A DNA stretch of 64,000 bases from Parus major (taxonomy: Eukaryota; Chordata; Aves; Passeriformes; Paridae): contig NC_031776.1 in the NCBI RefSeq assembly GCF_001522545.3, forward strand, positions 28,779,634-28,843,633. The letters run 5' to 3'. Position 1 is the stretch's first letter. Each line of letters begins with the position of its first letter. Under the pieces are notes generated by a model. It was not told the DNA's origin, ran no database searches, and was given only the letters and a program-made list of their open reading frames with translations. Below, in pieces: positions 1-13,000 of this stretch. The position numbers and the translations under genes are program-made.

Positions 1-317
1 ACCCTTTGCTTGTTGCCACTTCTGCTGATTTGCAATGCTTTAATGGTGAGGTTTGCACCTCATCTGATATGCAATAGTAGCATTTCCTGTGGCATGTACA
101 TCCTGTGAATTTACATATTTTAAAATTTGTTCATGAAAAAATACACTTTGAAATGGAGACTTTTTCTACACTGTAACTGATAGTGCACAGCAAAAGCTCT
201 TTCCTTGCTTTGCAGGAAGACTTGCACAGGATAGCACTGTCCACTGGTCAGTGGAAACAAAAATGTTTTTAGCACAATGCTTTGTATCTTGTAAGGAAAT
301 GAAAGAGTTACATCAGG

Positions 318-331
318 AATAAAAAAATAAA
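318..331 (+). terminator. Possible + strand poly(A) site (double AATAAA before an A-run)
   Basis: Two AATAAA hexamers (318-323 and 326-331) are followed by a run of about 15 A. The upstream 300 bp is AT-rich and without long open frames, like a 3' UTR. In mammals C2ORF76 lies tail-to-tail with STEAP3, so a + strand gene could end here. I found no coding exon for it in the window. A genomic A-run or a retrocopy tail are alternatives. Confidence 0.25.
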
Positions 332-2124
332 ATTAAAAAAAAAAAAAAAGGCCGTGAAAAGCCAAGACCTATTGCCATGAACTCGTTTCCTGCAGAGAAA
401 GCCACCAGATGTCAGCACAGCCTGTTCTTTGCCTCTCCAGAACCTCTGTGAGCCAAGAGATGTGTCATATTTATGAAAAGTGCTTAGTTGTGAACTGGTT
501 TAGCCTGTGAAATCCGTGCTAGGGTTCTGGTGATGAAAGCTGAGCCTTTCCTTGCAGAAAGTATTTCTTTTTATATTAAAATCAAAAAGCGGCAAGTCGA
601 ACTGGTTTCAGTGCCTAAATTCCTCTTGTTAGAGAGCATCCTTTGTGGAGCCAGTTCCAGCGTATCTAAATCTTTGCATGCTGGGAGGAGGCATTTGCAG
701 AACATTCATTTGAAGAATTGTCTGGAAAAGATCAGTTTTAATTTGCTGAGGTTTTGTAAAGTAGATTTTAAGTATGCCTATTTCTTTTAAACACAAAGAA
801 AACCATCTGGAACAGATGCACATGCAAAGCAGGGCAAAACATCTTCAGTAACACAGCTTAAACACACAACAAATGTATCCTCCATGCTTCTGACCCTAAG
901 CTCCCACAATTTCCTCCTTGTAGTGCAAGGGCTAAGGAGGACCTGGTACTACATTCTCTGGGCTGTGCTTTCTGAGCTGGGATGAGCTGAGGTGGGATAT
1001 GAGTTTCAGAGCCCAAATCCAAGCACTGTGCACAACTTTATGCTGTCAGTGATTAGAGCATGCATAGATGCTGCCTAGTTAAAAGGCTAAATTTGAATTT
1101 TTGCACAGGGACAAGGTGTGACAGCTTTCTGCTCAGATTCCCATCGCCTTTCTTGCAGCAGCTTGCAGGTGCCAGGGAAGTGTTGAAGAGAGGGAAGTTA
1201 AAGTGGCAGGTAGAGCCTGGGTGATGTAAATAATCTTTCCTCCTGTTTTGGGCTGCTTGTTTAATTCCTTTCTTCTAGCCTCATCACACTGGTGTAGTGT
1301 AAGGGGATTGCCACAGCTTGCTGTGTATGGGAACTGCTTCTCAATGCCAAACTCTCTCTAGAACCCTCGAACACAGTTCACACTCTGGAGGTGATACAGG
1401 AGAAATTGCAGCTGTGCAGTCCTGGGCTGTGTGCAGGGGAAGACTGTGGTGTGCAGGGGTGCAGCAGTGTGGTGTGCAGGTTGGCTGGGAAGTGTTCTTG
1501 CTTCTGTCCCTTCTGCACAGCACCGAGTTCTGCTTTGCTGAGGACCAGGACCTTGTCTGTAAACTTGGGCATGCATGGCAGGTAGATGAGAGGAGAGGTG
1601 GGTGTTTAGGGTGGTGATGCAGTGGGGGAGAGTATGGGGCTTTTATGTCCCTGTAGATGAGGTATTTTTGATCAGATATGGATTGTAACTTCTGCTTGTT
1701 ATCATCCTCTCCCTCTGATAGCAATAGATTAATTCCTTTCTAGTGGGACAGAAGCAGCTAGCCAGAGGAGTGGGAGTTTCTGTTGGTAGTAAATACATTA
1801 AAGGGCTCAGTGTGACAGATTAACATAAGAATTTACCTTGGTCTGTCCATTCCTGCTGTCTGGCAGGTGACTTACAGTGTTGTGTACCAGAAATGTCAGT
1901 GAGTACTGTAAGAACTGCTGCTGTCTGCTCTCATTCCACACCTGAGAAGGTTTAATTCTACTTTCTAACCTAAAGCCCATGGAATATATTCTTTAAGAAC
2001 AGTTTGGGAAGCCCCTTTTCTTCAGTGAACTGGGATTTTTAAGATGGAAAGCATGGTGTTGGTCTGATTTCAACAGTACTTTGAAGTCACATCTTTGCCT
2101 CTCTGCTTGTATATGGGTGTTGGT

Positions 2125-2200
2125 CTCTCCCTTCAAGTTACCAGCAACAGGACAAGAGGAAATGTCCTCAAGTTGTGCCAGTGGAGATTTAGATTTCTAG
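2125..2200 (+). mobile_element. CR1 LINE fragment
   Basis: The stretch reading AGGACAAGAGGAAATGTCCT, then CAAGTTGTGCCAGTGGAG and ATTTAGATT, matches the segment of CR1 just before its 3' end region. It is short and diverged, so it is an old fragment in the + (sense) orientation. Confidence 0.65.
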
Positions 2201-3871
2201 CCATGATAGCTTTATACCTCAGCAGTTACCATAATGTCCACCTCTTCACAACTATTCTCCTGCCCCATCCCTCCCAAATCAAATACAACTGATTTTGTAG
2301 AACTCTGACTTGAATCTTGCACAGCAACTTTGTTTAGTTCTAGGGTGCTGAATGAGACAGCTACTTGAAAGCAGGCATCTGGCTGCAGACAGCCCTTTAA
2401 GGCAGCAGCTGAAGGTAGCTAATTGCAGATCAGATATGGGAAACAGGTAACAAGAGTAACTAACCAGCTGAACAGCAGCTGTAGTGCATCTTCCAGTGTT
2501 GAGATTTCTAAATCTAAAGCAGATTATCTTTCTAGGAGAATGCACTCGTGCCACTAAGTCTTTGAAAGGTTTCAGTAATACTGTGGCTTGTGATATGTGA
2601 TCCTCCTGACTGGCCCCAGACAATGGTTATTTTTAGTCTTTGATTCTGAATGTCCTGTACATGCTCTGCTAACAAGAACTGTCCCTAATCGTAGATGGTA
2701 TCTGTGTATTCTGTGCTCAGCTTTAAAATGTGCGTAGTTCTCACATACACAAAAAAAACCCCTTGTGCAGAAATTCTGCAAAACTGATGCTGCTTATTAA
2801 GGCACAACAAATAGATAAAAGAAAACTGTCCTAGTGTAACAAATCTTGTTCCTCAAACCCAAGGCACAGTCTGAAAATCCTACTAGCTCAGTGTGTGAAA
2901 TTTAGAGCTGAAGAATAACACCAGGTTTTGTTGCTGATTGTAGCTGTGCTGGCCATATTGGAGAGACTGGGGGAACTACACAGCACAGAGTGCTGAAGCA
3001 AATGCATCCCCCTAAAGATTTAACTATAGTTTGATATATCACTTTGTGAGTAAATCCCTTAAGAGCAAGAAACCAATTGCACCGTTTAAAGCCTTGTATT
3101 ATAAAACTGAAAGAGGAGAGAACTGTACCTGCAGAGGTTAATCTTCAGCTCAGGAATTTAAATGAACTCATTAAAATCAACTCACAAATTAGCTCATTAA
3201 AATGCAATGCTGTGGATCCAGAAGTTGGTTGATCTGGCATGCCACTTCTACGAAAAAGTGACTTAAGAAGCAGAGAACAAATTTATAGTATTAAAACTCC
3301 ATCTTTCTTTGCAGTTCCCCATCTGGAACTTCTTCTTCCTTGAACTCTGTATCAACAGCACTTTCTATTTAATGAATTAATCTTGTTTGATCTTGTGCTA
3401 CAAGTGCTGTGTAGTATCAGTAGCCCCCTCCAATGAAATATATGCCTGTACACACTTGTGCCCTCTCACACACACAGGAACTCTGTAATTGAGCCCTGGC
3501 ACCATGGGTCACAGCAATGATCATTTTATTACCTTGATAATGAGATTCTACAAGCTGCTGGCTGTAGTGGGTTTTATTTCTTATTGGTTAAATTCTACAT
3601 AATCACACTTCTCTACTACTGCCATTAAAGTAATGGTTTTGTTTGGGGGGAGGCAGGAGAAAGGACTCACGCGAGTTCTGATATAATTGTGTAGACTTGT
3701 TCAGAATATCTTTATATAATTACATAGGCCAGTGATTAAAACTGGCCTTACTCTTACAGTTTCTCATTTGGCTCTTACATATCCCAGAGGCACATAGTAG
3801 GCAGTACAGAAAATAATAATACAAAGATTTTTACATTCAAGCTATATATTCTGCAATAAGGTACATATATT

Positions 3872-3913
3872 TGTGTGTGTGTGTGTGTACATATATACAG
3901 AGAGAGAGAAAAG
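3872..3913. repeat. TG/TA/AG microsatellite
   Basis: A (TG)n run of about eight units is followed by ACATATATACA and then (AG)n. A compound dinucleotide repeat in non-coding DNA. Confidence 0.85.
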
Positions 3914-6621
3914 CTTCAAGTACAAAACCAATTAAATGGTAAATTTTAAGCCAATCTCACTGGATGTCCTATGCACATCAAAAATGCTTAGGGAAAAGAT
4001 AATTGAAAAATTCCTTAGTTTCATTTTCAGCATTTCAGAATCAGAAGAAATGACTCAAACTTTTGTGTCACATGTCTTAAGGACTAGATGCATACAGAGG
4101 GCATCATGTGAAATGCTGCTCTGCATTTATAAGAATTGGTTTTGGTTTTCAAAAGGGATGCTGGCACAGGCATTACCTGGAGACACTTGACAAGCTGTTT
4201 TTTTAGATGCTGGAGAGCTGCAGTAACTGTGGGGATTTTGAGCTGGCTTGTCTGTCCCTTAGGGCTTGTGTCCATCTGAAAAGCACCATGCTGACTCACT
4301 GACTCCCCTTCTGCTCATGGAAACTGTCCCTTTGCCATGGGAAAGGGCTTGTAGGCATGGAAGCCATGTAAACAAAGCGAGGGTGCAAACGTTCTGCTGG
4401 GCAGAAAGCTGAGTCTTTAACCTTGCAGCGACTCAAAAGAAACCATTCTTTCTCCCTTGAAGACAAATCCTGCCAGCCTGTGAAATGCTCTTTCCCTGCC
4501 TCCTAATCTTTTTTGGCCCCCAGACAGCGGTCTTGCCTGACCTAAAGATGTGGAAAGAAACCTAGATGGGAAAAAAAGGCACTGAAATACACCATACAGT
4601 GTGTAAACTGGTGCTTTTATGTTGTCTTTACCTGATGATGAAATGGAAAAGATGACTAAAAAACCAGGCTTGCTGAATCCAGTCTTCCCTCAAGAATGAG
4701 TTAAACTGGAGTGGGTGGAATTATATTCAGGTGAAACCATCTCAAATCCATGTGGAAACTTAATCTGTCACCTAACCAGAAATAAACAGTGTTGGGTCAT
4801 CAGTCTGCTTGGAGAGTGATTTGGTCAGGTACCAATGTGGGCTAAGTTCTGGAGGTGGATGGGGAAACCTAATAAAATCAGCTTGCTGAAGGGGACAGTG
4901 GTAAAGAATGGTACCATCATCATGTTGTCCAAACCCCATCAAAACAACAAGAAAAAAATCACCTGATTATGAAATCTAGGCTTTCCCCTCAAGCCAGTTT
5001 ATTCAGTAAAAAGAAGCAGCATTTAGAGACTTTACTGTAAGTGTTAGGCAAGAACTAACACTCAATATCGTCACTGGCCACATGAGCAATATTTGGAGAA
5101 TATTACTCACTGTAGTTACTCAAAGCTAAACAGGGAATTCTTGTTGAATCTCTATCTGTGTAGAACTCTTCCAGGTTATGGAAGCATTGGCTTGTAGAAG
5201 GGCTTATGTGCCCCAAAGCTAATAATTCCCCCTGCCCTGTATATTAAAAGTATAACATCCAGTAACACATACCTCCTTTGGTGCTGACAGCTCTTGTTTC
5301 TCAAAGCAATACTGAACACTGAGTGTCTTTTCCTTAACTGTAGGAAAATGAGGCTATTCCAGGCATGTCCTTGTAGTTGACCTTACTGAGGTAGTCTTCT
5401 TGTGTCATCCCTATCGCTTGCTTTTCAATGAGCTTTAGTGAATGGCTGTCCATTCACTATTTGGTGATTTGGATGTCCAAAACATAAAGAATTGTTCTGA
5501 TAAAGAGTAAGAACTTCACAGAAAGTGACAGGTGAAACATGAAATTAGGATAAAAATCTTCTTTGCCCTCTGCCTTGTCCACAGTGGGTGTGAAGTCAGA
5601 AGAGCATTTCATACCTGCTCTGTGATCTAGCAAATGACTTTTCAATGTGTAAGGCAATGAAGCACTGTACCCAAAAAGCACAACTGCCATGTTTTCATGT
5701 TGTGGTCAAGACTTTGCAGGACTGTTCAAAGATCTTATTACTGTTAGTGAAACCAGTGGGTTTAGAGCTGCTGTTTTGTTTGCTTAAATGGGAATGTTCA
5801 GGTGACAGCAATTTCTAAAAGCTTCACCCTATTATTTGATGTAAGGCCAGCCGGAAGGCCTTGGTTTTCTCCATGTAATTTTGTGAAGCAGCAGGCCTTT
5901 CCAATAATTATCCTCGCTCTATTTCAATCAAATACTGCTTGAAACTTTGGCTCAGTATAACAGAGAGCATGCAGCAGTAACTATCATCTCAGAGCCAGCA
6001 GTGCAGACCAGACGTCTGGTATTGGGGATGTCTCTCAAATGCTTTTATACTGCTGGAAAAGGTGCTTTATTTCCTCAGCTTATAAACATGCATCAGGCAC
6101 TGCTTTCAGGACCAGAAGTGCTGACTGTATTTGAGAGAACAGGGATACTAGGCTTGCTGTCAGATTTGATGATTTTAGTAAAATCTGCTGTCACAATAAC
6201 ATAAATATAGCTGTTCTGACTCCACAGAGTTCATTGAGGAGAACAAAACCAGAGGCAATTGATCTTTCTAAACCTCACTGCCTTGACTGATCTATACACT
6301 TAAGAGGCAAAGATACCGATCTTTGCTGTCATAAAGTCCAAAAAATCTGTGCAACCTCATATTAAAAAAAAAAAAGGCATTGAAATTTATGAGAGCAGCT
6401 AGGAAAGCAACTGAGAAGTACTGTTTTGGGGAGCTGCCAGCCAGCACCTCAAGTGACTGATCTGACCAACAGAGTCCAGCAGTTTCCCATGTATATTAGT
6501 GCTGCCAGCTTGGCTCTCAATCATTTTTAAGGCAATAATTGTCCTAGCAAATCGGCAGTATAATTTAACTACTACTGTCTAACCTAGTTTGGTGGTTGTC
6601 TGTTTTCTAAAGTCAACAAGT

Positions 6622-6627
6622 TTTATT
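6622..6627 (-). terminator. Possible poly(A) signal of STEAP3
   Basis: AATAAA on the - strand (TTTATT on +), about 105 bases past the STEAP3 stop. It would give a very short 3' UTR and no clear GU-rich element follows. Other copies of the hexamer lie further downstream (for example near 4998 and 3524), so the true 3' end may be up to 3 kb away. Confidence 0.25.
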
Positions 6628-6732
6628 ATTTTATCCACAATACCATTATACCAAAACATACACATATTTAAGAAAGAGAAACACCTTTATAGAAATACTG
6701 ATAGTGCTCCAAAATCCTCAAAGCTGGGGCTG

Positions 6733-7023
6733 TTAGACATTACTGGAGGTCTCCCCGCTTGAAAATTCCCCCGTTGCGCTGGGCAGAACAAATTTGACAT
6801 ATCTGCCCTTCTCCCAGCCCCTCCTGATTCGCAGAAGTCTGTGGTGGATGCAGGGCAAACTGAAGATGACTTTAGCTATGATCACAGTGCATGGGACGAG
6901 CAGTGTGAGGGTGTAGGTTGGGGGCAGGTAGAATTTGTACTGGTTCTCATCGAAGGCCCTCGACCAGCCGTAGGTGAGTGTGTGCAGAGTGCTGATCACC
7001 AAGGCAATAAATCCAAGGGAGGA
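6733..7023 (-). CDS. STEAP3: STEAP3 coding exon 5 (last exon, stop codon)
   Basis: Encodes residues 393-488 and the stop at 6733-6735. The acceptor AG (7025-7024) follows a clear pyrimidine-rich tract. The product starts [20 protein letters not shown], with the second heme-ligand His in STLH. The sixth membrane segment follows, then a cytosolic tail of about 39 residues beginning with the RIRRGW motif. The preceding intron is 5.8 kb. Confidence 0.97.
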   Translation of the reverse strand, partial: SSLGFIALVISTLHTLTYGWSRAFDENQYKFYLPPTYTLTLLVPCTVIIAKVIFSLPCIHHRLLRIRRGWEKGRYVKFVLPSATGEFSSGETSSNV

Positions 7024-10000
7024 CTAAAAAGAAAAGAAACACACACCAGTTAGCAGAGTACCTTGTGCCTGGCTGTCTTCCTGTATTTTTGACATTATTT
7101 TCTAAGTGTACATGACACAGAGAAAGCAATGGATATTCCTGCCTTTCCTGGACAGAATAAAACATGTCTGGAAACCTTTCCTGGGTAGTGTGCCAGGCTG
7201 CATCTTTCTTTGTCTTATCAGAGGTTAAGTAGGGCATTAGAAGCTCAGCAGGAATTTCCCAGAAGGTGATGCCAACTCAGCAGAGAGGGGGGGCTTCTGC
7301 ATCCTGTGAAGCAGCAGCCCCCAGCCCCTGCTGAGCAGGTGGGAACAGGCAGCTCCCACAGGCTCCTCCTGAGCTGTGGCTGTCAGCTCTGCTCCTGCCA
7401 GTCCCTGTCTGGCTGAGGCTTCTGACCAGCAGGATGTACAGCAGTGATGTGGCTCTGGACCACAGCTGGCACTGCTGGAAGTGGATGAAGCCACAGCTCC
7501 ACACTCTCAAAGACATCTTCAGGTGACTGGTGTCATCTACAGGAAAACGAGATTGTGCAGGCAGAAGTGCTCTGTTCTTGAGGTGAGCAACAGCCCTCAA
7601 GGGTTTCCTCCTCTGTCTTAGAGATATATGTTAGGTTCAAAGGCTGTGTGATAGATTAAGCCCTTGGAACAGGGAGTCAAGAACCCTTTATCCACTCAGG
7701 GAGGCAGCAAGAATGCAGCCCCTGTTCCACAGGCAAGAACTTTCCCCATTTTCAGCTGAGATCATGCTCCCAAGCACCCACAGAGACATCTCCTCCTGAC
7801 TATTGCCAGCTCCCTCTGAGGGTTGCTCTCAAAGATAGGTTTTAAACTGTTTCCCTCACTGGTGGCTTTCTGCCAGCATCAGAAGTGGAGGTTCCTGAGC
7901 TTGCCAGCTCCCACTGCCTGCTGGCACTCAGCAGCCCTGGGCACTCTGTGTTTGCCTTTGCACAGGCCTTTGTGCTGTGTTTTCAGAGAAAAGTGCAGGT
8001 TTCAGAGAAAAGCACACCTTGCTCTGCTGCCCTACTTTGAATGCTTGGTCTAAGCCTGAAATAACAACCAAATTTCAAGATGCTTAGACAGGGAAAATTT
8101 TGCTGCTTATGGCCCTAACTTAAGGAGGAAAGCCTTTAAAAGCCAAAATATCTGTTTTGGTGCAGAGATCAGCAAGAAACATGATCTTCCTGAATATGCC
8201 AAGGAAAAAGGATGTGGCAGGGAAATAAGGAACCAGGGATGGGAGGAAGAACTCATAATCTTTTGAAAAAACAGTTTCAGCCAAAGAACTACTCAATTCA
8301 TAGCTCCCTCTGCTATTTTTGATTGCTGTGAAAAAACCCAGACAACTTTTACAAATGTACTATGTTGTTACTACAGAAACAGACCAAGACTCCTCTAAAC
8401 TTCAGAGCTAATCTTTTAAGCTGCTGAGGGGACTGGGGCAAGGGAGAGAAGGAGAGCTCTGAAGTGTGCTACCAGATCCTGTACTTCGCTTTTACAGTAT
8501 CTATCAGGCATGTGGGTGTCGCTGAGTCCTGCCAAGGCAGTGAAGAACTCTTTGTGTTACAGCTGAGCATTACTCAAGGTCATGCCAGGAGTTGGGAACA
8601 GAGCTGGGAACTGAACCTCAGTCTTGTGTGCAACCCCACACTTATCCTTTCTTTCAGGCACAGATGTCCTTCTTACCAGAAGCTGTGTCCATGTCCTAAA
8701 CCAAAGTGGTAACAAGCAGCAAATCCAACAGGGTCATGAACAGCTGCATTCGAAAAATTAAGGAGGAGTTTGCTGAAATATGCTGTGGTGACAGTTGAAC
8801 CTAACAGCAGGACCTGACCTGCAGATCATCCATCATTTACAGGTTAAGATTCTCTCCAACAGGCAAAAAGTAGCCAGGGAAAAAGTGGCAAAAAGTTTGA
8901 AGTACCAGATTAGGACTCATCTGGCAAAGCAGGGAAGGAAAAGGGGACAGAGTGAATCCAAGAGCAGATGTTTTCTGTCCTGGGCAGGGAGTGCATTCAC
9001 AGTCAGCCTGAGCAGGGCTCTGTGCTTGGCAGAGATGTCAGAGCTGGAGATAATTACCTTGTTCCTCTACAGTTTCTCTTTAAACAGCTGCTGGTACTGG
9101 GGGAGAGCAGGAGAGGAAATTAAAAGGACAAAAGGTGACAAACGATCACTGACTGACCCATCTTTGTGTGTAGATGGTGGGCATGAAACAAAAAGGCTAA
9201 TTGGCAACAAACACATGGCAACAAACACATGGCAAAGCTGCTGGTGGCTAGAGAGAGGGCTGGCAGCTCCTCTGACAGCAGCAATGGGCTGATCCCTTTT
9301 TGACACAGAGGAGCTGACTGAGGCAAGCAGAGGGGGGTCCCAGTGCTGATGCTGGCTGAAGGAGTCATGGCTGCATCCACCAGACAGCAGGATACAGGAA
9401 AGTCTGTAAGTGCACAAAACCCAAAAGTTTTGCAGATTGCAGCTTGGCTCAGTATTTACAGCTCAGTATATACACTCAGTGTAGTACATTGCAGAGCCTG
9501 CTGAGCACCCCAGGAAGCCGATTTGCCAATGTGCTTAGCCCTGATACCACTCTTTTGCTCTCATTGATCCTCTCTATGCAGTTTCTGGCTATGAAATCTT
9601 CCTGGGTTTTGTTTTAAACAGAGGCAGAGGTTGTTTTTTTTTGTACTGCCACAACACGGGGAGTGTGGGGCCAGCAGCCCTGTAGGGTGTTAAAGTTCCC
9701 TGAAAGATGCTGTATGAAGATGGTATCTTCCTGATGCAGGCTTTGTGAGCATTTTCTATTCTGCATTAACTCTTCTACCTTGCCCATCTCCTTGGTGCCT
9801 GCAGGCTCCCTGTAATGCATCAGCAAAGGTGATCCAGTCACATGTGGCTCATTTAGAAATGCTTGGGCAGCACTGAAGGCAGAGGGCCCCTTCTTGACCC
9901 AGATATGTTTCTGACTGGTGCAGCCAGCAGTACTATGAAATTATTAGCTCAATTGAAGCAGGTCTAGCCCCTTGCACTGCCTCAACAGGCGGGTTAGAAA

Positions 10001-13000
10001 AGGTCTGATTACAGATTCTTTACATCTTATGCTTCATGAACTATGAAAGAAACCAGGTCAATTCAACCTTCAAATTCCAGGAGGGCTTCTCAGGATAGGA
10101 AGGTAAAGGCAATCATACACATTTTCACTTCTCAGACAATTAAAGCTGATTTGTAAATCACTGGGGAACATTAAAAATGTCTCCTATAAGTTGAATTACA
10201 TACAAATCATTCCTGTTAGCCAATGTCTTGATTCTGTACATTTTCTGTTAAAACTGGACACACAGGGGAACTGTGTATCCAATTTAACTATATTTAATTG
10301 AAATTTGTGTATGTGCAGGAGCTACTGTGAAAATTAACCTTTTCTCCTGTAACTTTGGCAACAATACAAATGGGATTTTTGACCTGTCAGGCAACAGATG
10401 TGTATTTTAATACTGTGGCAGTAATATGGCATTAATACAGGTATACACACTGGCTGCTGTAAAATGTCAGACTTGGAAGCTCTGGGCAAGGGAGGGACTA
10501 AAATGACTCCTGAATTTGCTTCACATGTGGCTTGTGGTACAGCATCTCTCAAACATCATCCAGTTCAACTGAGGTGGAAACAAATTGCTGCGTTTTTTGG
10601 TAGGCATCTGGCTGGGGTGTGTGCACTCTGCATTTCACTTCTTTGATGCTGCAGAAGTGCTAGAAATCCCAAATATTTGAGAAAGCAGCCTCATGCTTCA
10701 CCCTTTGTATTTACACTGTGTCACTGTGCATTAATTCAGGGAGGCTCACACTGAGCTATGTGAATATAACCTCTGGAGCCTGCAAGCAGTAGCTGTAGCT
10801 GTTTTTTTATTTCCTCAAAAAAGGCACCACCGACTTATTGAGGAGTAAATAATTGAAAAGATCCCTCATTTAAAAAAAAAATAATATGGAAGCTAACATG
10901 CCAGATCTGTAACCTGCTCTTTTGACATGGTATTTCCACAGTAAGGCTCAATACCAACCATGCCTCTTCTGCATCTGATCAGCTGGGAGCTCGTGTCACA
11001 CTGTCACGCTTTATTCCATGCAGACAGAAATAGGTGTGAGTATCTTTCCATGAACTAAGCCAGCCAGCTCCCATGTGGGGCAGCCAAGAGCTATTTTGGA
11101 ACCGACCATCATGAATTTGTCTGGTCCCAGTGCTGACATAGCCTTAGAAAGGCTAGGGAAGGGGTCCCAAAGGGCAGATGGGACAGTCGTGTTACACGCA
11201 CTACCTGCCACGGCAATGTATGTGTTACATGACACAACGCCCTCCAGGACAGCTGCCAGGCTGCCTGGGGAGAGCCAAAGGGAAATGCAGGGGGTTTCAA
11301 AGCCTCCTTCCACACTGCAAGGAGGTATTTCCCTTCGTTTGGAATTTCTGGTATGAGATGCGTAAGTCAGGACTGATGTATCCAGTGTCCCAGCAGCTGC
11401 AGCCCTCCCCTGAGACATGGTGAGAATTAATATGCTCCCATTGTCCAGTCTGAAAGAGAGGTTTAAAGACAGCTCTCCCTTCTCCTCGAGGGATGATCTC
11501 TTGGGGTCAAATTCTCCTGGTGTAGCTCTTCTACTCAGTGTAAATAATTACTGGCTAGCCCACAGCAAGAGGGAAAAGACAAACTGGATTGCTCGTTTGG
11601 TGATCAGGGCACTCGTGGGAGAAGCAGGGGAGCAGACTTCAAACTCCTGCTCTAATGAATACTGAATTATTTATACATACTGAAGAGCTTCAGCAGAGCT
11701 TAAGAGAGAGGCTGGATGATAGATATTCACCTCTGCATCCCTGAACCCTGCCCTCCCCTTTGGAAGGGTTAGGTATGTGCCAGAGTGGTGCAAAGGGAGG
11801 CTCCACAGGGGAGCTGCAGGGAACGGGGTCCTGGGGGGGGCTCATGCATGTTGGGTGCCACAGGGGTTACTGCAGTGGGACACAAAGCCTGGTGCATGCT
11901 AAGCAGCCCTGGTGTAGGAAACACAAGTAACAAGGTGTTTTTAGGGCTGTGGGATCTGACTGTGACACAGTGAGTAGCATCTGGCCTCAAAATCAGCTCT
12001 AATGTGCAGGGGATCCTAGAAAGGTACCTCTGCTATCTCTGTTAATTAGCCCTAAGCCTGGCTCCAAATGCATCCCTGAAAAAGCTGCAGCCACTGAATA
12101 TGGTGCCTGTGAACATCCCATGGGGTAGACTCAGGTCACCAAGGGAATTTGGCCTTTGGGAGCTTGGCCATCACTGCAAGTGGGAGGAAGGCTCCCAAAC
12201 CACTGGGGAAAAACTACATTACTAATTCAGCTTTTAGAATCAGACATGGCCTTTTCATTGAAATCATACCCAGCTCTCTGTTCTGTGTGGGCTCTGGCAG
12301 TTTACAGAATGCTCTAAGCCTTTTTGAACTTGTCTATTGAACACGTGGGTGCATGCAAACTTTGCCAAACCTGTCTTTCCCCTGCACTGTGCTCCCAGGC
12401 GCTCTCCTCAGCAGCTCACTCTCTCTAAACAGCAAGGGCAGATCTGTGTCCTGCAGCCAGCTGTGTCCACAGCGAGTTCCCTGCCTGCCTTCCACAGCCA
12501 GGTGTTCCCAGCAGCAGCTTTGCTGCTGATGATGTGCATGTGGATGCCCATGACACCTTGTATTTTCCCTTCTCCTGAGACAAGCACCTTCCTTGGACAG
12601 GACAAGTCCTGTGTGAGAGCAGCACGGCCCCAGGACACACCACAGCCTCCTGCCCCTCTCTGCCTCTGGGTCTCACCTCCTGAACAAGGGGTCTGTGGCT
12701 CTGGGGTGCATGGGGAGGTTTTGTTGCTGACACCAGTGCATAGCTAGCAGCCCTACCAGAGCAGGTTGTGCTGGGAAAGCAGGTCAACCCCTGCCCTGTC
12801 TGTGTGAGGGCCTGACTCTGATTCTGCAGAATCACTCTCTGGCATCAGCAAATGTCAACTTTACCTGAATGAAACTGAATTCCCTCCAGTTGAGAGAGTT
12901 TGCGATGGATGGAAGTGAAGTGATGGCAAGTAACGACAGCAAGCCCAGGGCAATTATTCCAACAGAAATATAAATCTCCATCCTCCAGACTTCCTCCTCT

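Larger units (their letters stand above)
1..6600. other. Region downstream of STEAP3, no coding exon recognised
   Basis: AT-rich non-coding DNA. Part of it may be STEAP3 3' UTR (- strand) or the 3' UTR of a left-hand neighbour (+ strand). Open frames here are short, start arbitrarily and show no recognisable domains. I looked for the C-terminal coding motifs of the expected neighbour C2ORF76 and did not see them. It contains one CR1 fragment and a TG/AG microsatellite. Confidence 0.5.
7024..12864 (-). other. STEAP3 intron 4
   Basis: A 5.8-kb GT-AG intron. Apart from the MIR-like element and a small tandem duplication I recognise no gene in it. The longest frame (+ strand, 8795-9292) starts at a TTG, has no domain I recognise and is most likely chance. 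Confidence 0.8.

Noticed and set aside
5600..6732. Iron-responsive elements near the STEAP3 3' end
   Set aside because: CAGTG loops exist on the - strand (near 5665 and 6100) but the required five-base stem and bulged C do not form.
8795..9292. 165-codon + strand frame in STEAP3 intron 4
   Set aside because: Starts at TTG, no domain, antisense to an intron, no splice context. Likely chance.
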